64,000 nt of DNA from Plectosphaerella cucumerina (Eukaryota > Ascomycota > Sordariomycetes > Glomerellales > Plectosphaerellaceae): the NCBI GenBank assembly GCA_020746995.1, contig JAGPXD010000003.1, forward strand, positions 682,001-746,000, written 5' to 3'. The notes beneath the pieces are model-generated. The model saw only the letters and a list, made by a program, of their open reading frames with translations, was not told where the DNA came from and did no database searches. Below, piece after piece: positions 53,679 through 63,087 of the stretch (position 1 is its first letter; each line of letters begins with the position of its first letter). Made by a program: the position numbers and the translations under genes.

Positions 53679-54958
53679 GATGGAAATTTGAAGGAGTTCT
53701 GGCGCCGAGTTATCTTGGTTGTGTCAAAGGAAGAAACATCGCGTTGAATTCTAAGCCGACGGGCGGAAGGCAGTCCATTGAATAGTCCTCCAAGGAAGCA
53801 CCAAATGACCAGAATGGAAAGTTCTTTGTAGGCGAGAGGTAACCGACCGTGGCAATACGAAGCACCTATATAGGCAACCTTAACAAACAACACTCATCAC
53901 ATTGTTGTCCCCTGCTGCAGTGATGCCTGCCTGTTGCTGTGGGGCCTTTGCATGCAGGCTGACCTTCCTGGTGCGAACGTACGAGCTCTACATCCCTGGC
54001 CGCGCTACCCGTCCCAATCATCCTGCGCCAGACCGTTGGACGACCAACGACCAAGATCCATAACCAGCAAATGATAACCACCGGTTGCGTGCCACTTGCG
54101 CCAACAGGCATTCGTACGAGTAGGGCCTGATTGGAGGTCCACCTTGACGCCAAGATCTACCAGGCGAGACCTGGATGCCTGTTCGAAGCCGAATTTTTGA
54201 ATTTCCCAACCTCATTTGAGTCCAACCAACATACAGTCTCCCTTGGCTACCTACCACGAGGCTCATTTCCGCGGCGAGAATCGTCCAGCGTTTGTGTAGA
54301 CAGTCCGCGCCGTCCGTCTCTCTAATATATATTCCCGCCCTGCAAGCACCACCTGACTCTGCCTCTACTGCACCCCTTGGGTTTGTTGTTTACTGGGCTT
54401 GAATTGCTGAAAGCCAGGCAATTTGACTTGAGTGCCGTATTCTATACTTTTGGTCAGGGACAATGTTTCGAAGTGTCCCATTCCCCGTGCGGCGAAAGGT
54501 ATCCCGCAAGTGTTTTGCTTCAAAATACACAGCCCATCCGAAGCCGAGATTTCTCGCTGGTAGTGTAATGGTCGGACTTCTCCTTGTTGTCGCGGACGGC
54601 AATGGTGGATCCGCAGACCCCCGCCCCTGACCGTCAAAATGCCACCATCAACAGCGAGGACCGGACTCCGATCATGACCGAGTACCCACTAGCATAGGTT
54701 GATCGGTAATCAACAGAGATAGGATACAACACAATGGAAATCTGCTTGGTCATTCGAAACAAATGTTTACTGTGCACTTACTTGCTCTGAGCTCTTCGGT
54801 AGTAGGTAGGTGCTTTGTGGTCCAGGCTTCAGGATGGTCGGCGAGGAAGTATATGAGGGATGATTCGTCGCATTTCTGGAGCGATTCGAATCTTCCCATC
54901 AACCCGTCACAGCTTTATTCATCTACTACCTAGTCAAAGCAACCTCAACACCAGCACC
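53679..54958. promoter_or_regulatory. Divergent intergenic region, unknown gene / NmrA-like gene
   Basis: 1.28 kb with no supported gene. It holds a tRNA-Asp-like but unfoldable stretch near 54551-54660, described under rejected items. Confidence 0.4.
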
Positions 54959-55873
54959 ATGTCTCGTGCAATCCTAATCACCGGTGCAACCGGCAAGCAA
55001 GGCGGCGCCGTCATCGATGCTCTCCTGCAGCGGAGCCCATCAAACCTTCTTCTTCTCGCTGTCACGCGAAACATCCATTCCGACTCCGCCAAACGACTTG
55101 CCGCCAAGTCCACCTCGATCAAACTCGTCGAGGGTGATCTCGACGCCGCGCCGGCCCTCTTCGCATCCGCCAAGTCCCGAGCTGGCACCACACCGCTCTG
55201 GGGCGTCTTCTCCGTCCAAGCCATGGCCAAGGGTGACAAGGAGACCGTCCAAGGCAAAGCAATGGTCGACGAATCCATCAAGGCTGGCGTCAAGCACTTC
55301 GTCTACAGCAGCGTCGACCGCGGTGGCGACGAGCGTTCGTGGAGAAACCCCACCAACATCCCTCACTTCCTCACGAAACACCAAATCGAACACCACCTCC
55401 GCGACAAGACAGCTGGCCAGGCAGATGGAATGGGCTGGACGATTCTACGCCCCGTCATCTTCATGGATAACCTTGCACCGGGCTTCTTCGGCAAGGTGTT
55501 CATGACCATGATCCGCGACATCATGAAGGATCATCCGCTGCAGTGGATCGCGACCAAGGACATTGGCATCTTCGCGGCCGAGGCCTTCATCGACCCGGTA
55601 ACCTGGAACAGAAAGGCTTTTGGCCTCGCGGGCGACAACTTGACCTTTTCTCAGCTGAGCCAGGCGTTTGAGAGGGTGACCGGCGCTCCTGTCCCAACGA
55701 CCACGGGGCTGCTTGGCAAGGCCCTGAAGCATGGAGTGTCTGAGCTCGGGACCATGGTCGAATGGTTCAAGAGCGAGGGCTACAAGGCCGACATGGCTGA
55801 GAACAAGAGGATTCATCCGGCCATCATGTCTATGGAGGATTGGATCAAGCAAAGTGCGTTTGTCAAGAAGTGA
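54959..55873 (+). CDS. NmrA-like NAD(P)-binding protein
   Basis: Intronless, 304 aa. The start at MSRAILITGATGKQGG was chosen because the Rossmann motif GATGKQG (residues 8-14) follows at once; an in-frame upstream extension is open but unlike the family. Other NmrA/HSCARG-type features are LAVTRNIHSDSAKRLA, VKLVEGDLDAAPALF-like, GVKHFVYSSVDRGG, WTILRPVIFMDNL and a helical C-terminus. The active-site Tyr and Lys of true short-chain dehydrogenases are not in the usual YxxxK spacing, as in NmrA, so a redox-sensing or regulatory role, or an isoflavone-reductase-like activity, is possible. Cytosolic or nuclear. Confidence 0.88.
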   Translation: MSRAILITGATGKQGGAVIDALLQRSPSNLLLLAVTRNIHSDSAKRLAAKSTSIKLVEGDLDAAPALFASAKSRAGTTPLWGVFSVQAMAKGDKETVQGKAMVDESIKAGVKHFVYSSVDRGGDERSWRNPTNIPHFLTKHQIEHHLRDKTAGQADGMGWTILRPVIFMDNLAPGFFGKVFMTMIRDIMKDHPLQWIATKDIGIFAAEAFIDPVTWNRKAFGLAGDNLTFSQLSQAFERVTGAPVPTTTGLLGKALKHGVSELGTMVEWFKSEGYKADMAENKRIHPAIMSMEDWIKQSAFVKK

Positions 55874-56076
55874 GGACAGCCCTTTTTTAATCTCGGGACA
55901 GCGGCGTCAGCATCCCCCCATGCTTGCCTCTCTGCCTTGGGTTTCGTCTCCGTGGATATTAGTTATTGTTCTCATCTTGGCCGATTCGTCTGGATATCTA
56001 AATGGGAATTCCTCAGCCTAATAGAAAGTCACATGCTTCTCTCATCTTGATCTCACCCTTCCGCTCCATTCCCTCC

Positions 56077-58140
56077 TTACTCCACGTCCACGGTGGTGAG
56101 AAACAGCGCCCAGTCTTGGTCAATGTCCAAACTCGCCAGGTCAACCACCTGAAAATCCATGGAATGATCCCCGGTAAGCTCTTCTCCAGCCCAGTCACCC
56201 CCAAGAAGATCGTTTTGGCCTTGATAGCCGGAGTAATCAACAGAGTACTCGGTGTTGTATGGCTCGTTGTAATCAGTCGATGTCAAAGTCGCGCCAGATG
56301 AGACAGTTGATGCAAATTTAGGAGTCTGACTTGGCTGTTGTTGTCGGGCCATGTTTGGTCGTTCAGCCAAACTTACGATCCCGAAATATGGTATGACAAT
56401 CTCCTGTAGTCTTTTATCTTGCGGTGGATGTGAGAGAAGAGACAGGGCATTGTGGCACTGAGAGGCAATTCTGCACCCGCCATTTGCCAGTTCTTGAAAG
56501 ATGCTCTCGGCTTGCCGGAGCAGCTGCTCATCCTGCAGAGACATGGACTGCCCGCCCGAGCCTCGAGCCCCAATCAGAAGAACAACTGCTGCCGTGAAAC
56601 CGACAAAGTCGGAGGTCTTGCAGTCGAACAAGTAGATACCGTTGACTCTCGCTCGAAGAACTATGGCCCTCTGTAGCAGACTCCTGGCAGCCTCAGTACA
56701 GGCGGCTCGGCTTACACTGTAGGATGGCGACGGAGTATCTGATTTGAGGAATGGCAGATGGATGTAAAGCCGGACGTGAAAGAAGAAGAAGTGGATGAGG
56801 AGCTTCTCAACCAGAAAGTTGTCTGTGTTCCCTGGGGCCAGTTCGGGTAGATCCCACCATCCTGGAGGGGCTGAATTGAAAGCTGCTTCCAGTTTCTCGT
56901 CCAGCTGCATTGCCGTTGCAAATGAAGGCTTCGCAGGTAGCAAGATGGACTCAATGACTCTTCCTGCTACGACGGCGCAGTCATGGATGAACTTAGTGAT
57001 CCACTGCTCGAATGATCCTGGTATTGTTTCACTGGTTGAGGGGGGGTCAATTAGGTGAGAGTCGCTGAAGCCGTGGGGTAGACCCAGAAGAAGACTTGTG
57101 AAGCGATCGCCATGGTATATGGCCATCCATATCCGCTGTCTCCGGTCTGCCGGCCCCGAAACAGATCGATGCAAGCCCTGGGAGTGTCAATACCTCGCAT
57201 ATACACATTGGCCAAGATGAGTACATACCAAAAGCTGCGCTATCGCAAGCCCTTTCCGCCACGTCAACCAGGCTCTTCGAGGCTGACCGATATCAGTGTA
57301 AGTCTTGGCCAGCAGGACCAAGCACTCCATGCCGTCTAAGGACGACGCAACAGCCATGTCCGAAATAGCAAGATCGTCCACGAGACGAAACAGCCGGTGT
57401 GCCTCAGCCTCAGGGACCAGACATCTCCCATAGGCGACCACAAGGATTCCCAGCTTTGCGGGACTCGAGCTTGTGTAGGCCTGGGCAGCAAAGGTGAGCA
57501 GCGGCTCGATAAGTCCCGCTTGTGTGACGGCCCGCGTCTTCTGGCGAAAGCTTTCCCACCATGCGCCGTTCTTGGCCAGAGCAGTGATGACGGTGTCATA
57601 GACAGGAAGGTTCGATCGAAAAGTCTCGCAAAGACTTGGCTTTTGTGCTGCGTTTGGCTCGAGAGACGATGTCTGTGGGTGTCTTGGTCAGAAACTTTGG
57701 AGGCATGGGCGTGCGAAGGGGGCGGAAGCTGTCCCGGAGTCTGAAGATACCTTGCCGCGGTCCAACATTGAAGCAAGGGGGGGCCGTAGCCCTGTGGTGA
57801 TGTCCAAATCGTCTATTCCAGTGCTCTTCCTCGGTGCCGATTCGCCGACGGCTGGGCCAGTACTGACGAGCACAGGGGAAGCCTGCTCCTCTTCATCGTC
57901 ATCATCTGGCACGACTAGCCCCTGACTGGTACATTTGGATCCGCGGACGGAGCATTGCGAGCAGTCTTCGAAGCCGGGGAGATAGTTGCAGCGGATTTTG
58001 CGTCTCCTGCCTTTCGTCCGGTTGTCAGAGCCAACGGACACTCCGTCGCGCGAACGGGCAAGCTCAGGCGACTCACATTCAGCGCAGCTCTTGGTCCCCT
58101 TCCTCATTCGCTTCTGAGGTCTTTCAAACCCTGCATCCAT
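56077..58140 (-). CDS. Zn2Cys6 fungal transcription factor
   Basis: Four exons: 58140-58077, 58010-57751, 57672-57229 and 57177-56077. Introns are 66, 78 and 51 nt; the product is 622 aa. Splicing inside a Cys codon rebuilds the cluster CAEC-RRRKIR-C-NYLPGFED-CSQC-SVRGSK-C (x8 in the second loop). The fungal-specific domain follows: LLTFAAQAYTSSSPAKLGI, QPRRAWLTWRKGLAIAQLL and RRQRIWMAIYHGDRFTSLLL, with GLPHGFSD, the usual motif after the Arg-Trp block. The C-terminus is acidic/aromatic and probably activating (SLDIDQDWALFL). It diverges from a short-chain dehydrogenase gene over a 370-bp shared promoter, so that gene is a natural candidate target. Intron 1 keeps frame, so an unspliced call would disrupt the zinc motif silently. 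Confidence 0.88.
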
Positions 58141-58510
58141 GTTGTCGCCGGCGGACGAAGATCTTTCAATGCGTTAGCTTGAGTTGAAGGTCTCCGCTGT
58201 GAAAGGTGCAAGTAGGCTGACCGGGTGAAGATGATGAGGTGAGGCGATGTTGCAGTTGGTGCGCGGGGTCGACGGACGAAACTCGGACGAAGTGATTCGT
58301 CCGCGGAACATTGTCCGTGTCGGCTGCATAGCATCAAGCGCCGCCCCTTCTACCCTCAATGAGGATTCTATAAGAAGCGGAGATAATTCTCGGCAATCAT
58401 GGCATGTCTTGAATCATAGTCAACACATCGCATGCATCCTCCTCATCTACACCAACATCCCTTCGCTCTGTCGCCAATCCAGTCTACCCCCCAATCTTTC
58501 AAGCATCATC
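58141..58510. promoter_or_regulatory. Divergent promoter, Zn2Cys6 factor / short-chain dehydrogenase
   Basis: 370 bp between two divergent ATGs. GTCCG/CGGAC-type triplets occur several times around 58265-58315 (for example CGGACGAA and CGTCCGCGGA), the kind of CGG/CCG half-sites Zn2Cys6 factors bind. Binding is not shown. Confidence 0.4.
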
Positions 58511-59505
58511 ATGCCTTCTCTAGTGTGGCTCATCACTGGCGCTACCTCGGGCATAGGGGCGGCTTTGGTCCAGCATGTTATTGCTCGCGGGGACAGAGTC
58601 ATTGCATCCGGCCGCAAAGTCCAGGAGCGTCTGGGTCATCTCAAGCTGGAGGGACTCGAGTTTCTTGAGCTCGACATCACATCCAGTACCGAAGAGATCC
58701 AATCGCAGGCAGCTAAGGCGTGGGATATCTTCGGCCACATCGATGTCCTTATGAACAACGCCGGAATGTCCGCCATGAAAAGTGCTGAAGAAGCCGAGTA
58801 CGTACTCCCCTTGGTTCAGTTTCAAACGGATGCATGTGTTGACGCCTTCGCCACAGCGAGCAATTCATCAACAACATGTTCCAGGTCAACTTCTTCGGCC
58901 AGCTCCGCGTCACTCAGGCCTTCCTACCTCTTCTTCGGGTGCAAGGCCATGGCTGCATCGCTTTCACCTCGTCCAGCGTTCTCTGGGCCCCTCTGCCCTT
59001 CATGTCGCACTATGCCGCCTCCAAGGCCGCGTTGAGTACCTACGTCGAGGCTCTTCACAAGGAGACTCGTGGCCTAGGCATCCGCTGCGTTGCCTTTGAA
59101 TGTGGCGGCTTTCCTACAAACCTCGGCCAGCCGCGCGACGCCTCGCAAGCGGGATTCGGCAGCATCGGGCCGGCCATTGACGCCTACAACCCCCTCTTCG
59201 GCTCTCTCATGGGCAAGTTTGCGACGAGTCCCATGGTTCACATGCCTGGAGACGTGGCTAAGGCTGCTGTCGCTATTGCGGATGTTGTCAAGCGCGAAGG
59301 ACTCGCTGATGGCAAACCGTGGGCTGTCAGGGTGGCGCTCGGCTCTGATGGAATGGGTTCTGCAAAGCAGAGAAGTGAAGAGCAGCTTGCTCTTCTGGAG
59401 CGCTGGAGAAATCTGAGCGTCAGCACGGATCGGGAGGTGAGCCATGGGCCGGGGGCGAACGAGGAGATGTTCGAGTTGACAACTGTCTTGGAGGCATATG
59501 AGTGA
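58511..59505 (+). CDS. Short-chain dehydrogenase/reductase (SDR)
   Basis: Two exons, 58511-58797 and 58857-59505, with a 59-nt intron; 311 aa. Classical SDR motifs: cofactor loop TGATSGIG (residues 9-16), DVLMNNAG, catalytic Ser in IAFTSSSVLW, and YAASK with the Tyr/Lys pair. An Arg after beta-strand 2 (IASGRKVQERL) favours NADP(H). The C-terminal extension (QRSEEQLALLERWRNLSVST) resembles fungal ketoreductase-like SDRs that reduce or oxidise small carbonyl compounds. Shares a divergent promoter with the Zn2Cys6 gene; substrate unknown. Confidence 0.93.
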
Positions 59506-59695
59506 TGTCTGGGGGATAGTTGTTTCTGGTAATCGGCAGTCAGTTTTCAGATAACTCATTGTGGACGATATCCGTTTCGAGGCTGCAAGCAAGTGCAGAA
59601 TCACGACCAAGACAGGTGAAGGGGCACTGAAGAGGGGTGCAGGCAGAAATCAAACATGCTTCAGAGCCCAGAGCGCGCAGTTCACGCGCCAGACT

Positions 59696-60418
59696 TTACA
59701 GGGTCTTCCCCTCCGAGAGGAGCTTCACAAACTCCCCAATCTTCCGCTTCCGCGTCTCCGGCCTCTTGACCGTCTCGATTCTCCACAGAAAGCGGTATCG
59801 ATCCCCCTTGGTAAGCGTAGCGAAGAACCTCTCCGCCTTAGCATCGGCCGCGAGTGATGCCGCGAAGTCCGCTGGCACTTCCATGACGCTCGAGCCACTG
59901 TACGCCTTCTCCCAGCGCCCATCGGCCTTCGCGCTCTCAACCTCGGCCACGCCCGGGGGCCTCATGAGTCCCGCCGCAGTCAGGGCCGCGACTTTGTCAA
60001 CATTGCGGCGGGACCAGATGCTTCTCTTCCGTCGGGGCGTGAAGCGCTGAAGGAAGAAGTTGGCGTCAAGGGCGCGGCGCTGGCCGTCGATCCAGCCGTA
60101 GCAAAGGGCGGCATCGAGGGCCTCATCGTAGGTCACCGATGGTGTCGGCGAGGTCTTCTTTGCGATCTGCAGCCACAAGCCGGTTGGGTCATGGTAGTTC
60201 GAGGAAAGCCAGGACATCCAGGCTTCAGACGTCGGGAATAGGCGCTGTGGGACGGAATCAGACGGTTTTGATGGGGCAGGCGAGACGGATGTTGAGGCCA
60301 GGTCTGGGACAGGGGTGGATGCGGTGGAGATGGCAGAGCTGGACGGCGTGGGGAATTTCGCGGTTGCCAGTGCTGCTGACAGAGCCTTGGACGTCGCTGA
60401 GCGCGTCTGACGCGCCAT
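59696..60418 (-). CDS. YdeI/OmpD-associated family protein
   Basis: Intronless, 240 aa. The first ATG of the frame is at 60418. The N-terminal 60 aa are Ala/Ser/Thr/Pro-rich (possibly a disordered or targeting segment). Then comes the YdeI-like domain: AWMSWLSSNYHDPTGLWLQI, YDEALDAALCYGWIDGQRR, FFLQRFTPRRKRSIWSRRN, and the C-terminal helical part with VPADFAASLAADAKAERFF. The bacterial members are linked to peptide-stress resistance; fungal members have no known function. The motif spacing is convincing, so the family call is secure, the role is not. Three GATA sites and a 16-bp palindrome lie just upstream. Confidence 0.85.
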   Translation of the reverse strand: MARQTRSATSKALSAALATAKFPTPSSSAISTASTPVPDLASTSVSPAPSKPSDSVPQRLFPTSEAWMSWLSSNYHDPTGLWLQIAKKTSPTPSVTYDEALDAALCYGWIDGQRRALDANFFLQRFTPRRKRSIWSRRNVDKVAALTAAGLMRPPGVAEVESAKADGRWEKAYSGSSVMEVPADFAASLAADAKAERFFATLTKGDRYRFLWRIETVKRPETRKRKIGEFVKLLSEGKTL

Positions 60419-60873
60419 CTTTGCGGACAATCAAAGTGTGATGGATGCCTTTGTTGTGAACAACCTGGAAGCTTGAGATCTCAAGCCATGATTGACACCA
60501 GGCAACAGCGCTGAATTGGTCTGACCTGAACCGGTGATAAGACATGTGTTATCTTATCGATAAGATCCCAAGTCTCGGGGGATCAAGCATCCAAGGATCC
60601 TGGAAGGCGCTCCCTAATCTCAAAATACAGCACCGATTGTCACAACACCTGTTTCCCTGGGTTTCCCTGAGCAATCGTATCGCAACTTCGTCATCATCAT
60701 TTTGTGGGTATCTTTGTACGAGCGCTTATAATGCGTGGCATCCAAATGCAGTGCTCGCTCCAATGCGCGTCGCAATGCCAAGCTTCAGCCAAAACACCAC
60801 CCGACGCCTGCTCATACACTTTTTACCAACAACCACTCAATCCGCTCCAAACAAAACAACAACATGATCTCCA
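60419..60873. promoter_or_regulatory. Intergenic, promoter of the YdeI-like gene
   Basis: 455 bp. Contains TGATAAG at about 60534-60541 and the perfect 16-bp palindrome ATCTTATCGATAAGAT at 60551-60566. No gene recognised. Confidence 0.45.
60551..60566. promoter_or_regulatory. 16-bp palindrome ATCTTATCGATAAGAT
   Basis: Perfect palindrome about 135 bp upstream of the YdeI-like ATG, made of two opposed GATAAG sites. Its central 12 bp equal the palindrome at 21498-21509. Confidence 0.5.
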
Positions 60874-61932
60874 TCAAACCAAAACCGGATGGATTTCATG
60901 GGCCACGATTCTCTTCGCGTGTTCGCGGCATTCATGACCCACAGCCTTCACCCGATGACCCCGATCCGCGAGCGGCCCCTTCAGCTTCTTCCACGGCGAT
61001 GTGCTCGCCGGCTGCTCTTTTTCGACCTCGACTCCGTTCTCGAAGAGATCTCGAATACCTCCCCAGACTTTCTGCTCCTTTTTGTAGAGCCTCGAGTAGT
61101 CAAGCTGGGGAATATCGACAAGGTGCGGATCTCCCGAGGCGTCTTCCGACAGCAAGTCGTACCAGGCACGGACGACAACGACGTTGGTGTTGACCGACGC
61201 CTCGATGGAGTAGTCGACGAGACACACCGGACACCAGTGGCTGCGTTCGCAGGAATTGGGCTGGTCAAAGGCCCGCAGCACCTGCTTGGTGAAGACGTGG
61301 TCGAGGGTGTCCGGCGTGCCGTTGTACTTGTTCTTCTGGTCCAGTGTACACCTCGAGTGAGGGCATAGCTGGAAACCATCGAGATCTTTGGCCTTCGCTG
61401 GACCTTGACCTTCTTCGGCGACGTACATCCATGTGAACTTGACGACGAGCCGGTTTGCCTCTGTACGGCTCGGGGTTTCGGGGGACTGGACGAGAACCCT
61501 AGGGCGCACGATCATGCTGAGGCGACGACGTGTGGGTTGCGGCGGACGGGAGTACCAACTGGGAACCTTCCATTGCGGGTACTTGATCTTAGGCGGCTCT
61601 CTGAGATTGACCATGTCGGTGAATGGTTCCAAGAGGCTGTGGTAGTATGCCTGCTGCTCAAAGCCCAGGTGGTGATAGTTCCTCGCGTACTTGAGGAGTA
61701 TCTCATGGTGACGCGGCCGGAAGCGGTACTGAGTGCCTCCAGTGACGTGCTCCCAGACGCTGTGCTCGTCTTCGACTTTTGGGCAACCGTAGGAGGAGTG
61801 GCCCGGGACATCGTCGTGATGGACTTGGTGGACCGAGTTACAACTCTGACAAGCCCAGTGCTTGGGGTCGCGCTGAATGCGACGCTTGAGGCGACGGAAG
61901 ATCGGGCTGGGGAACAGATGAAGGTAGGTCAT
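60874..61932 (-). CDS. Unknown protein with Cys/His pairs
   Basis: Intronless, 352 aa. Starts MTYLHLFPSPIFRRLKRR and is followed by HWACQSCNSVHQVHHDD, then a basic, Trp-containing middle (YRFRPRHHEILLKYARNY, YPQWKVPSWYSRPP). Two further Cys pairs occur, CPHSRC and HWCPVCLVDYSIEASV. The paired CxxC/H motifs could bind zinc. Fungal proteins of this style usually carry an F-box upstream of the first Cys pair. None is visible here, so the gene may be N-terminally shortened or the true start may lie beyond an undetected upstream exon. The tail (KRIVAHEIHPVLV) is unremarkable. Function unknown. Confidence 0.65.
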   Translation of the reverse strand: MTYLHLFPSPIFRRLKRRIQRDPKHWACQSCNSVHQVHHDDVPGHSSYGCPKVEDEHSVWEHVTGGTQYRFRPRHHEILLKYARNYHHLGFEQQAYYHSLLEPFTDMVNLREPPKIKYPQWKVPSWYSRPPQPTRRRLSMIVRPRVLVQSPETPSRTEANRLVVKFTWMYVAEEGQGPAKAKDLDGFQLCPHSRCTLDQKNKYNGTPDTLDHVFTKQVLRAFDQPNSCERSHWCPVCLVDYSIEASVNTNVVVVRAWYDLLSEDASGDPHLVDIPQLDYSRLYKKEQKVWGGIRDLFENGVEVEKEQPASTSPWKKLKGPLADRGHRVKAVGHECREHAKRIVAHEIHPVLV

Positions 61933-63087
61933 TCTTCCGACTGCTTTGAGGAAAGAAGACGGAAGAAGATGATGTCGGTTTTGATGCGAGAGGAAAAGAG
62001 GAGGAAATGATGATGGGATGGAACAATCAATTGTAGAAGTGCGTTGCTTGCTGCTTGCAAAACTGATTGAATGAGGTCGGGAGAAAGAAGGCAGGAAGGT
62101 AAAAATTGGATCTGTTTGACGAAGACGCGTAACAATTCACAAGAGCAGGAGGAAGGAAGGCTTTAATACTACAGAAGGACGGTGGGAAGTGAGGTGGCTC
62201 CTACGGCGTTCACATTGAGGCTGTTTTCAAACGGAAAGTGGCTTTCTTTGGTAAGCCTCTACTTAGGCAAACCAGGAAGGATGTGAATTCGTTCCTGAAG
62301 TGGCAATGTGGCTCGCGGGTCTTCATGGCTGGTGGGCTGAGAAGAACCTTTTGGTTGGATTTCAAAGGGCGACAAGTCCCGCCTCCCAGGGCCCTTGCAG
62401 CCGACAGCCGTGTGTGAGTTCTGAAGTTGCGTATTAGTTGTTGATGCGGTGACTGCATGTGGCTTACAAACCGAAGACTGCGCTGCGTGTGCTGATCCAG
62501 AAGGAGAAGGCCGAGGCAGGCTCGGGGGGAGGGGGCGCGGGCGCCGTCGTCGGGCTTCGAGGGCCAGAGTTGGGAGAATATCAAATGCCCGCTTACAGTT
62601 TCTTGAATTTTATAGGGGGAGGCTCTGTCACAGACGCTGGTACAGCGTGTCTTCAGGGCCTAATGTTGTAATCAAGAGTCACACAGTAAGATGAGTGACT
62701 GTAATTGCCCAGGTGGTTAAATCAACTCCTCATGTCAATCGACGTAGCAGGTGGATCAACGCAGCAGATCAGTCAACGCAGTAGCTTGGTTAAAGCAGCA
62801 GGTCCATGCTTGGTTGGAGTAATCACTTTGAGTAGGTACATGTATGCAGTACTCGCTTGCGATTTCCGGCAAATACATCAGTGACTTCTGAAGATATTCA
62901 CAGTTGAACAAGATGCAGGTCAGTATTGTTTTCCCCACTTCACAAGTTCAGCCTGTGTTTGCCCGGAGAAACTAGCAGTTTTTGGATCCAGTTTTGGTGT
63001 CAGAGCCTCAATTCCAGTGTTCCTCGTACAATGAGTCAGTGAATGAGGCACCTGCAATCGAACTCGGTCGCAGACAACGTATGTTGC
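61933..63087. other. Intergenic with 17-bp repeats
   Basis: About 1.15 kb between two minus-strand genes. No supported gene. Holds the third 17-bp repeat locus (62740-62807). A Gly-rich open frame near 62459-62671 has no domain and is probably chance. Confidence 0.4.
62740..62807. repeat. 17-bp minisatellite units, third locus
   Basis: Four consecutive 17-bp units: CGACGTAGCAGGTGGAT, CAACGCAGCAGATCAGT, CAACGCAGTAGCTTGGT and TAAAGCAGCAGGTCCAT. Period and consensus match the array at 38.1 kb. Confidence 0.8.

Noticed and set aside
54551..54660. tRNA-Asp-like stretch (TAGTGTAATGGTC and TTGTCGCGG) with 9-bp pairing of TTCTCGCTG and CAGCGAGGA
   Set aside because: Resembles a tRNA 5' half with a B-box-like GGTGGATCC at the right distance, but no T arm or acceptor fold closes. 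At best a decayed tRNA or SINE fragment.
62459..62671. Gly-rich plus-strand open frame
   Set aside because: Short, low complexity and starting without a supported promoter or homologue.
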